A stretch of DNA of 64,000 nucleotides. Origin: Dactylonectria macrodidyma. Lineage: Eukaryota; Ascomycota; Sordariomycetes; Hypocreales; Nectriaceae. Every line of letters starts with the position of its first letter. The stretch's first letter is position 1. Below are positions 33,327 to 43,720 of the stretch, in pieces. The DNA lies in the NCBI GenBank assembly GCA_020744425.1, contig JAGMUV010000040.1, forward strand, positions 396,652 through 460,651. The letters run 5' to 3'. The notes beneath the pieces were generated by a model. The model did no database searches and was not told the origin of the DNA. It saw nothing but the letters and a program-made list of their open reading frames with translations. Both the position numbers and the translations under genes were made by a program.

Positions 33327-33374
33327 CGCCCGTGGCCCATCGCCCGTGGCCCATCGCCCGTGGCCCATCGCCCG
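33327..33374. repeat. 14-bp minisatellite, about 3.4 copies
   Basis: cgcccgtggcccat occurs three times perfectly, followed by a partial unit. It lies about 105 bp upstream of the ATG of the caspase-like gene, probably in its 5' UTR. Confidence 0.95.
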
Positions 33375-33478
33375 AAAGCCAGCACAGTGCCGCTGCGCTG
33401 CTAGCATAAGATAGGTTCCATAGCGCAGTTGATATTGCACAGGCTAAACAGCGCACCCGGAATTACCGCCTATGAGAA

Positions 33479-35013
33479 ATGGCAGAAGTTCCTCCATCTC
33501 AGATCAGCCGCCTGGGAGTACGTTACGGACCCCTTCCAGATAGGTCAAGAAAGCGCGCCGCCCTCATGAGGAAGCTCGGCGCCTGCAGTAACTGCCGGAG
33601 ACGGAAAGAGGCTGTAAGTAATCCCCTCTGTCTCCCATGCTCCATCGCGAGAACGTTCGCTGCATTCCCTTTACCTTCCAATACATAAGATACTAATACC
33701 TCACTCTTTCTCACTGCCGATAGTGCAACCCGACTCACCATGGTATAACTTGGGAGGATGCCATCAACAAGTTCCATCCGCCTCTAACTATCCAGCATAT
33801 TGCGCCCTCACTCACCGCTGTATGTCGACCTCTGAGCCCCGCTCCTGCTCTCACAAATTCCTAGCCCATGTTCACACATAACCCTCAGGAAACGGACATC
33901 AACTCCGACACATCCGCTCCTCACCAGCCAGCCCAACCCCCACTCAGCGAGACCCGAATCCGCACCGCTCTCCCCTCTGGTCCCCGGCTCGAAAATTCAC
34001 TATCCCTCCCAGGCATCAAGAGTCTTATTAAAAATGATATGCAGACGAATATTGGATGCATGCTCTCCACCCCGAACCGTGACCGATACACTAGCGTTCA
34101 GGCGCTCTTGCTATTCTGGCAAGACGATGATGAGACGTCCGAGATTCAGTCAGCTGTCCGGGAGCTTGCCGATGTATTTGACGAGTATTATCATTACTCT
34201 TTCCAAATCCAGGCCATCCCATCTTCGGAGAACAACAACAGCTCGTGGATATGGTTATCGCAGCAACTAAACGACTTTATCAAAGACGGCGACCAGCGTG
34301 ATGTGTTGAAAATCATATACTACGCTGGGCATACGTATCTCGATGGCAACCGACAGATGGTATTGGCGTGGTACTGAACTTTTTGTCTTCTCAAGTAAAC
34401 TCGACGCTAACTCCTCAACAGCTCAAGAGACCATGAAAGGTCATCCACGATTCAATGGGGCGGCATCCAGCAATTTCTTGAAGAAGTTTGTGCCGACACC
34501 CTCATTATCATGGACTCCGCATATTACCCATCAGCAAGAATTGTCCGCCCACAGGGTGTTCTCGAACTAATCGCTGCCTCGGTGTCAGATGAGCACTTCT
34601 ACTCACTCGACAGATACGCCTTCACTCGCGCGCTGGCCAAGCAGCTACGCACGAGGCCGACACGCCAAAGCTCACTCTCGGCTGCCGAATTGCATTCGAA
34701 TTTATTCGCATATTACCCCAGGATAGTTCAGGAGAGGAACCCAGAGAAGGAAGCCATCACGAGTTACCCTGGTCCCTTGCACATGATGATGTCGGGCAAC
34801 TCGACGCTCCCATCCATTTTCCTGTCACCCTTATCCCAGAGCAGTCCCATGAGAAACAGGCTCTCATTTGAGAACAATCCCCAATTACATCTCTCAATTC
34901 GCCTGATCGACGGCAACGTCGATGTCGATAGCTGGAACGAGTGGCTGCGACTAATGCCTAAGGGAGTTGAGAATGTCAAAGTTGAAGGCTCGTTTCTAGC
35001 CACCTTTCGGTAA
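33479..35013 (+). CDS. caspase-like protein with half zinc cluster, catalytic Cys lost
   Basis: Exons 33479-33613, 33724-33819, 33865-34370 and 34422-35013 (introns 110, 45 and 51 nt, all junctions in phase) give 442 aa. Near residues 36-50 lies GACSNCRRRKEACNPTHH, a C-x2-C-x6-C half cluster followed by NPxHH, typical of a fungal family with a C-terminal caspase-like fold. That fold is recognised from LLLFWQDDDETSEIQSAV, IIYYAGHTYLDGNRQMVLAC, WGGIQQFLEE and LIIMDSAYY. The His of GH is kept; the usual DCC of the Cys strand reads DSA, so the catalytic Cys is absent. Expected to be a non-proteolytic relative. It ends sooner than relatives, after VKVEGSFLATFR. Role unknown; relatives are often linked to non-self or cell-death genes, which is inference. 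Confidence 0.8.
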
Positions 35014-37084
35014 TGCGCTGGGTTTCTTCTTTTGTGTTGCAGCTCATCATTCTCGATTGTCGGCTCTAAAAACAACAGTCTCAGAGCCAACTTAGCCAAC
35101 CGAAGGGAGGCTTTGCGTGTTTCAATCGACTGACTACAGAACTTCATGGGGCTGGTTCAACGTCGCCGGCGATACAACAGGGTCAAAGGGAAGGACGGCG
35201 AGGCAGTGTGGAATTTTCGATTGGAGAGCCTTTTCCAAATCCGATTGATCGACTTTTGGGGAGGAACCTTCTTCTTCTTTTTCTGGTCCTGGGTCGTGGT
35301 CGTGGTCACCGGGGCTGCCTGAGGTCGGCGCGGATCGTCCTACTCCCCTGATGAGCTGTATCCGTGCATGATTAGGACACAACGTCGAGGTTAAGATGCA
35401 AAGGGACAACTGGATACTCCAGGGAGTGCGCTGTAAAAATAAGAATGACGAATTGGGGGACGACTGAAAAATGCGGCCAATGACGGAGGGTAGGGAGCAA
35501 TGAGGAAAGAGGGCAAGGATAACAGAGACGTTCGGGGCCTTCAACGTCTAGTAAAAGAACTTTATGTCAGAGTAGGAGGAGCTTGAAGCTATCCTCGCGT
35601 TGTTCGAAGGGGTTACTGAGGCTGCCTTCATAGGCGATGATAGCCTCGTCGGCCGGTCAAAGGGACAAACAATATTTGAGGGAGTCATGTTGGTTGTATT
35701 GAGTTCCTGGGGCCGGCCAGTAATATATTCATCTTGATTTCAGCTTCCCAGCTTGAAAAAGCTGGGAAAGTTTGATCCTAGGCAATTGTGAAAGCATTAG
35801 TTATTGAAAGTGCTAAAACTCAAGAAAACTATGTTTTTTGACTTCGTGACAGCAGCAACTCGCCCTTGATGGAGCGGACAGCGATTCAGGTAGTGTGAGA
35901 TGGACCCCCGACGAAACTACCGTGGGTGGCAGGTGCTCGCGGACCATGGGAGGCTGCCGTACGTCTTGTACCACTTACCTGAGCGGTACTTTACGACTGG
36001 TGGTGGACGTCGACGGCAGCTGGCGCTCGCGGGCTCCTCTCGATGCACGAAGTACCGGTATAGGACAGGCGGCTTAGTAAGACGCGGCAGAGTTGTTGTA
36101 GACCATTCGATTGTGTTAACGGCAACAAGGGTCAGTTTTGGAGCATAAATATCTTCTGCAAGACCGGCGACCCGCCCGTTTCTGGAAAGGCTGGTGCAGC
36201 TAATCGAGCGAGGATCGCTCTTGCTCTTAGCGCGAAACACGCGGCCGTGGTTGGTCTAGGTATTCTATTGCGGGATCCATTTGGCAATGACTTGATGTTT
36301 AAGCTGGCCGCCGCAATGGAGGAACATATGTCGCTAGCACAACGTCAATTCTAGGCTATCAATGAGAGCGAGCCACTACGGCATGTCGATCAGAATTGCC
36401 TTCGCCATTATTGGTGGCCTTGTCTGCTGATGCAACATACACAGTGGGGAGGTGCCTCAGCAAGCACATTCCCCATCCAGCCTCGCTATTCCCGGACACA
36501 CTCAGCCGTCTTCTCCTGCATGGGCCAATACAGGGTTGTCGGGGGGCCATCTCCTGCTATCCTGCACCGTAATCAGACGACGTGAGGCGGGTGGACTCAA
36601 GGCTGGCCAGATAGTCGGTGACGGATGGAAGCCTCCAGGAGGGCTGGTCTGCAACCATAGTGTGATGAGGTTAAAATGGTCCCCACGTGGCTCCCTGGTG
36701 AGACGGACGTGGCTCTGTGCGGAATGGCTGCCCGCGCAGCAACGCTAGGCTCGATTGGCTTGTGCAAAAGTGAACAGTGCATGCCAACACCAATGAAGAT
36801 CACATTCGTATTCACGGTACAAACGATCCCACTTCTTTTCTTACTCACCGTCAATCAAAACGAGCTGTTTCGTCCGTAGTCTACGCCCTAGTCTTGCGCG
36901 GCGATGATACTCGAAGGTTGTAAGGCGACGGCACAGAGAGGAGCAGGGGACCTCATTCACGGAGTAATCGCACAGACTAAACGGTGTCAATCTATCGCGG
37001 GGAAGGGGGGTCCTTTCCGATTCGACGAGGGTGGGAAGCAGTTGCGGAGTAGCTACCTGGAGGGTGGCCTTGTCTCCCTCCCAG

Positions 37085-37215
37085 GTGCCACACACGATGA
37101 AGACAAGGCTGCTAAGCTGCAAGGTCCAGGATGCAGCAATCAAGGGACCGATGGAGACTAGAGATCGGTGGAATGAGTGGCTTGCATTAGCACGTCCGCC
37201 ACACTGCGCCGCTCC
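37085..37215 (+). repeat. dispersed repeat, family 3, copy A
   Basis: The blocks aaggctgctaagctgcaagg, tggagactagagatcgg and gagtggcttgcattagcacg correspond to aaggctgcaaggg, tgagactaaagatcgg and tagtggctttgcatcacg at 58640-58720. Confidence 0.6.
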
Positions 37216-37559
37216 TCGTCTCTAGGTGGTCTCATCAACCCAACCAATCAATTCACCTAAACATATAGATCAATCATGTCACTTACAGTAGCCTGTCAAT
37301 TTCTTGGGGAAACGCATGTGAAAATATTATACGTATTGTTACAGCCATGTATGCAGTCTAAGTTTGGGGGACGGGCAAGTCTGGACGCGTGTAGTCCTAA
37401 TTGAGATAATTAGATGAGGCTGAGCTAGCTGGAACAGAGACAGGGTCATGGTGAATAATTTCTTAGTGCGGCTCGGTGTAAGTGCAGGGTTCCAGTATAG
37501 TGGCATTCTGACAATTCATTCACACAGTGCCTACAGATTAGAGTGCGCGTCAATATGGC

Positions 37560-37850
37560 AAGGGTCCATTGTCCGTGCGACCACAAGGTGTGATTCAACT
37601 AGCGCCGCGGGGTGCTCTTGGACGCACCAACAGGGGTCATCGGACGGAGCACAGACTTGTCACTTTCCCAGCAAGGGGTTTTTATCTGTCCAGCAATCTA
37701 GATCCCCCCAGCGAGTCGGAAGTGATCCGTCCCAGAGCTACCAGACCAGGCCCACAAGGCGAACGGCTCTGCCTATTGCCAGGTACCGTCCTAAGTACAT
37801 CACTCGGTTGGAGCTGTACCTTGGGCATTGATCCATTGCTCATCTCGACT
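37560..37850 (+). repeat. dispersed repeat, family 1, copy B
   Basis: Partner of 30571-31010 in opposite orientation, with shared blocks such as ggtgtgattcaactagcg, cttggacgcacc, cccagcaagggg, gctaccagaccaggccc and cggttggagctgtacctt. Many differences from copy A are C/T or G/A transitions. Confidence 0.8.
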
Positions 37851-40030
37851 CATTGCAATTCCCGTCGAGCGGGGAGCTGGCACTTGTGAACGGCACATCA
37901 GGAGTCACTCGTGTGGATAACCCCTTCAGCGTGAGCCTATTGGTTTGCCAAGCCACAGCCAATCAATGTCTTGACTGGAAATACGTGTTGAGGTGCCGGT
38001 TGGCGGGTGCAGGAAGGGGGTAGGGCAAGCGAGGGTATTTGTGGGTGACTCATGAAGGCATCGGAAGCCGCCTAGAGGGCCGATACTTGATAGGCCAGCG
38101 CAGCAAGGTTAATATGCACAATGCGCTCATGCAAGGTCGAACGTTCACTTGAAGCCTGGAATGTTTGGAATGTTTACGATACCCTTGCCGTCTTGACTTG
38201 TTATCGACTTTCCAAGTAGTTTCTAATGCCTCCATAAGTCATTCAAACATGCCTTCATTTGGGTTTTTTTTTTCTCGTCCTCTTATACATGTCAATCCGC
38301 GTCTCGGCACGTATTCCCATTCAAATCAATGGATGCGCCATGGCAAACCAACGGGCTCACGCTGAAGGGGTGCGGTTTGCCGAGCAATCAAACCCCCACC
38401 AATTTTGGATCCTCTACCCAGCCCCCGTTTCCGTCTCCTTTGCCTAGAAGCACCCCTCGCCAGGAAAAAACGACGCGTCTATGCCCCCTTGCCCTGTTGA
38501 ATCACACTTTGTGGTCGCACGGACAAAGGACCCTCGTCATGTTGACGCATGTCCATGACTTGTCAGAAAGCCTCACGCATCCTACCCTTACACCAACCCC
38601 GCCAAGTGAGTATCCACCCCGGCCCTAGCCCCTGTCCCCTGCCCCGACCGACCCAGCCTCAGACCCATCACACTCGGACTCCCCGTCAGACTTTGGAGGG
38701 ATGCGAGGAGGCTCTACGAAAATTGATCTGGGGAAACTAGCGATCGGGTTGTGTGAGCGGCGGCCCTCTTTCTTTGTAGTTGGGGTCAACATGGTGGAGC
38801 GCATGCGGTCCTACGGCGCCATTGGAAGGCTAACTCGAGGAACGGCGGGCACCAGCAGCCGTTGGAGCATGGTCAGGCAACGCAACGTTGTTTGTCCAAT
38901 TGTCAGAAGCAAGCGCGTATCCTGGTATTAAACATATCATCCGCCTCATACTGCTATGACTAAGGCGTACTCGCATGTATCCACTCACCTTGCCCTTGGC
39001 AGGGACGAGAGGCCACATTTGAAGGGCCGTATCTGGAGGGCCAAACAAAACGGTGTGCTGTGCAACTGTACTTGGAATTGCGTCGGCTAATGCTCTACGC
39101 TCTAGAAGCATGTGCACCGAAGGCCACATGTGATTCGCCTCTTCCTGGCCGCTGAAGTTACCAGGTTCAGTCCTACGTGGCTCATACTTGGCAACCAAAG
39201 TTTCCTCGTCCGATTAGGGTCTCGTGTCCCAACGTCCGCTATACAAAGGGGAGGCCTTGATCAAGTAGATCGACCATCAAGGCTAATTACCCAGTGGCCG
39301 TTGTTTCTTTTTAGGTTCTGTCAGAACCGTTTTCAGGCGTTGTCAGAACCAAAGGTACATGAAAGTAGCCACTGGCGTCACTAACAGAGGATCCAGGCCC
39401 CCTCCACGAAGCACTGAGCACGACGCTTCTGTGGCACAGCAAGGCAGCTATTGGATGCTGGCGTGAGACCCCAGCTCCAATCTCAATCGGACAGCAAGAA
39501 ACGGGTCCATTTGAACAGATGGACTACCGCCGAGCAGCATCGTCGCCACGCGGCATGATTTGGCCTGACCCTTTTGGCGTAGCCTGCACGGCCACCGTGA
39601 ATCAGTGCTCCCATTCTACCATCCGTCTCTGACCTGCTTCCTTCAATGCAGGACCCTGTCAATTTGAAATGACCTGACGCTGATCCCTCTGCTGGGGCGC
39701 GTCATCTCCCCAAAGCCCCAAAGATGCGTGTCGTCCCTGCTCTCCCTTGTTTGCCTCGCCCCATCGCATCAGCCCAAACACTGCCACATCTTTCTTCCTA
39801 ACCCCAATAGTGAAGAGGCCTCCCTGAAGGGGGCGGCTTGACAGACACTTGTTATAGCAAAGAGTTTGTGTGTCCACACAAACGCACAGCTCAAATTCGC
39901 TAGACTTAAAAGCAAGGAGACGCCTTGCATTCTGCTAAACTGTTGCGCGGAACATCGCTAGCCAAAAGCTATATCTTCTTTCTCCCTTCACTCCGTAGGA
40001 CATCTCTCTTACACCATCCCCAATCCCAAT

Positions 40031-43000
40031 ATGGCGGCTCCCGATACTCCGCAGAAAGCCAAGACGGCCCCCGAGATCGGCACAGTGGATACCAAAGATG
40101 CCTTGACCCCAGATCCTGGCACTGAGGACATGTTCAGAGCCCAAAACAACAAGTTTGCATTCAGTCCTGGCCAGCTATCGAAACTTCTCAATCCTAAAAG
40201 CCTAAACGCTTTCTACGCGCTTGGCGGCGTCGAAGGCTTAGCAAAGGGCCTCCGAACCGATCTCAAGAGCGGTCTTAGTGTCGACGAGGCCTCGCTAGAT
40301 GGCGAAGTGACCTTTGAGAATGTTGCGCCAGAGGGAACCCCGAAATATGGCACCGCTGGCGATACTGTGCCCGAAAGCGCCGGCGAAGCATCTTTCCATA
40401 TCCCTCCCCCAGTGAATCCGAACCCGACTGGTCTCTTCTCCGACCGCAAAAGGATATTCCGAGACAATCGGCTCCCTGACAAGAAGAATAAGTCCTTGCT
40501 CGAGATTGCGTGGACTACTTATAACGATAAGGTCCTCATTCTCTTGACTATAGCCGCGGTGGTTTCTCTAGCTTTGGGGTTATACCAGACTTTTGGAGGT
40601 GAACATGAGGAGGGCGAGCCTCGTGTCGAGTGGGTAGAAGGTGTTGCTATTCTCGTCGCCATAATGTAAGTTGTGGTCGATACGAACTACCACAATTGTC
40701 ACTGACTTGAAGCAGTATCGTCGTCATAACCGGCACACTCAACGACTGGCATATGCAACGACAATTCTCCCGCCTTACTAAGAAGACGAACGATCGAACC
40801 GTCAACGTCATTCGCTCTGGCAAATCGCAAGAGATTTCGGTTCTCGATGTCTTGGTCGGAGATATCATGCACCTTGCCACCGGCGACATTGTCCCCGTCG
40901 ATGGAATCTTCATTGAAGGAAGTGCGGTCAAGTGCGACGAATCATCTGCGACTGGAGAGTCGGATCTCTTGAAGAAGGTCCCGGCTGCCGAAGTTTTCCA
41001 AGCCATCCAGAAGCCCGACGGCCAAAATGTCGAGAAGATGGACCCGTTCATCATTTCTGGAAGCAAGGTCAACGAGGGAATGGGCAAGTTCATCGTCACC
41101 GCCGTAGGAGTCAACTCAAGCTACGGTCGCATTTCTATGTCCTTGAGAACCGAGCAAGAAGATACGCCCCTCCAGAAGAAGCTTAATGTTCTGGCAGATT
41201 GGATCGCCAAGTTTGGTGCTGGAGCCGCTTTGCTACTCTTCATCGTTCTCTTCATCAAATTTTGCGCTGGCCTACCCAACAACCACGGAACTCCCTCTGA
41301 AAAGGGCCAGGAATTCATGGATCTCTTCATCGTCTCCGTCACCGTTGTTGTGGTTGCTGTCCCCGAAGGCCTGCCCCTAGCGGTTACCTTGGCCCTTAGT
41401 TTCGCCACCGTCAAGATGCTTCGCGACAACAATCTCGTCCGAGTTCTCAAGGCCTGCGAGACAATGGGAAATGCTACGACTATCTGCTCCGACAAGACTG
41501 GAACCCTCACGCAAAACGAGATGACGGTTGTCGCCACTACCCTCGGAAAAGCCACTTGCTTTGGTGGTACCGATGCGCCGATGGACAAGAGCCTGAATAT
41601 TAACCAGGACGCCATTACTATCCCCAACATCCCACAATCCGACTTTTCCGGCAGCTTGAGCCAAGAAGTGAAGAACCTCTTGATCCAATCCAACGTTCTC
41701 AACTCGACTGCCTTTGAAGGTACACAGGACAGTGAAAACACGTTTATCGGCTCAAAGACTGAAGTTGCGCTCTTGACTCTCTGCCGTGATCACCTGGGAG
41801 CTCGGCCCATCGAGGAAGTCAGATCCTCAGCAGATATCGTTCAGGCCATCCCTTTCGACAGCAAGTACAAGTACAGTGCTGTCGTCGTCAAGCTCGCCAA
41901 TGGAAGGTACAGAGTATTTGCCAAAGGCGCTTCGGAGATTCTTCTTGAGAAGTGTACTAGCACCTTGGGAGACGCATCCCAGAACGATTTGGAAGCCGTC
42001 CCCATTACCCCTGAGGATCGCGAAGTGTTTAACCTCACAATCAGCTCCTACGCGAGCCAGACACTCCGAACCATTGGCTCCTCGTATCGTGACTTTGAAT
42101 CTTGGCCTCCCGCTGGAGCTGTCTCAGAAGAAGACCCCAAGCAGGCTGACTTCAATAAGGTTCACCAGGATATGACTTTGATTGGCATCTACGGTATCAA
42201 AGATCCCCTACGACCCAGTGTCATTGACGCTCTCAAGGATTGTCGACGAGCTGGCGTGGTTGTAAGGATGGTTACTGGTGACAACATCCAGACTGCCAAG
42301 GCTATTGCTTCAGAATGTGGCATCTTCCGCCCAGATGAGGGCGGTATCGCCATGGAAGGTCCTGATTTCCGCAGGCTGCCAATTGAGGAGCTCAAGAAGA
42401 AGGTCCTAAACCTTCAGGTCCTAGCTCGCTCGAGCCCAGAGGATAAGCGTATTCTAGTCCGCACTCTCAAGGATCTCGGAGAGACTGTCGCTGTGACTGG
42501 CGATGGTACGAACGACGCCCCTGCTTTAAAGATGGCCGACATTGGATTCTCAATGGGGATTGCTGGTACTGAAGTCGCAAAAGAGGCTTCATCTATTATC
42601 CTTTTGGATGATAAGTAAGTTCACTTCCTCTCAATGCCCAAGTCTCAATATGGCACTAACGGACCGTAGCTTCGCGTCCATTGTTAAGGCAATGATGTGG
42701 GGTCGTGCAGTCAATGATGCTGTCAAGAAGTTCCTTCAGGTTAGTATTCCAAGTGAAAACCATATCCCGTTACTAACCGGCACTCTTGTAGTTCCAACTC
42801 ACCGTAAACATCACCGCTGTCGTGTTGACTTTCGTCTCTGCCGTTTCCAACGGAAAAGGTGAATCCGTACTCAACGCTGTGCAGCTGCTTTGGGTCAACC
42901 TCATTATGGACACGTTTGCTGCTCTGGCTCTGGCTACGGATCCTCCTACCAGGAGCGTTTTGGACAGAAAGCCTGATCGAAAGTCTGCCCCGCTCATCAC

Positions 43001-43720
43001 CTTGAGAATGTTCAAGATGATCATTGGCCAGGCTATCTGTCAGCTTGCCATTACTTCCGTCCTGAACTTTGGCGGCAAGAAACTCTTTGGGTATGATAAC
43101 TCGGAGCATGATCAGGAGGAACTTAAGACGCTGGTTTTCAATACGTTTGTGTGGCTCCAGATCTTCAACGAGCTCAAGTAAGTTCAGCGCCATGGTTTGG
43201 CTCGTTCACATGCTAAGGAATTCACAGTAATCGACGCCTCGATAACAAGTTGAACATCTTCGAGGGTCTTAACCGCAACATTTTCTTCATCGTCATCAAC
43301 ATCATCATGGTTGGAGGCCAAATCCTCATCATCTTTGTCGGCGGAGAAGCGTTCCAGATCACTAAGCTGCATGGAAAGGAATGGGGAATCTCTATTAGCC
43401 TCGGAGCCATTTCGATCCCATGGGGTGCTTTCATAAGATGCATACCAGATGAGTGGGTAGCCGCATGCCTGCCTGGATTCCTTCACAGGATGTGGTTCGC
43501 TCCCCCAGCTAAGGAAATCGAAGCCGGGAAGTCTACAGAGGACGAGGATGATTTCCGCCCGCCTTTGCGTGTCATGAGCTCGATCCGCGGGCCCCGTGTC
43601 CAGCAGCACATTGGCTTCCGCGACAGGATGCACAAGATCAAGGAGAGGGCCAAGGAGAAGGCCAAGGAGGCGACACATGAGAAGTCAAAGGAGTCTGAGT
43701 CTGAGGAAGTTAAGAAGTAG
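40031..43720 (+). CDS. P-type Ca2+-transporting ATPase (Pmc1/PMCA type)
   Basis: Exons 40031-40665, 40716-42614, 42670-42739, 42792-43177 and 43228-43720 give 1160 aa; all four introns are 50-55 nt with in-phase junctions. P-type signatures are CSDKTGTLTQNEM (phosphorylated Asp), VAVPEGLPLAVTLALSF in M4, DESSATGESD in the actuator region and VTGDGTNDAPALKMADIGF in the hinge. The long soluble N-terminus with LSKLLNPKSLNAFYALGG fits fungal vacuolar or plasma-membrane Ca2+ pumps that move cytosolic Ca2+ into the vacuole or out of the cell. The Lys/Glu-rich C-terminus (KIKERAKEKAKEATHEK) is probably regulatory. Intact, highly conserved; PMC1 is the nearest yeast name. Confidence 0.95.

Larger units (their letters stand above)
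29979..33478. other. gene-free stretch rich in dispersed repeats
   Basis: 3.5 kb without a supported gene. 30571-31010 is copy A of dispersed repeat family 1; 31132-31166 matches 10889-10923. Open frames on both strands overlap and carry no domain. 32930-33478 is CT-rich with short tandem repeats and is probably the promoter and leader of the caspase-like gene. Confidence 0.5.
35014..40030. other. 5-kb gene-free stretch with repeats
   Basis: No supported gene. 35134-35544 (-) is an open frame without support. 35880-36360 has coding-like texture on the + strand in two frames (for example VVGLGILLRDPFGNDLMFKL before a TAG at about 36352) and may be a transposon relic. 37560-37850 is dispersed repeat family 1 copy B and 37085-37215 is family 3. 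The last 300 bp are the promoter of the Ca2+-ATPase gene. Confidence 0.5.

Noticed and set aside
35134..35544. Minus-strand frame of 136 codons with a hydrophobic start
   Set aside because: The start could look like a signal peptide, but there is no Cys pattern, no domain and no supporting exon; it is adjacent to decayed sequence.
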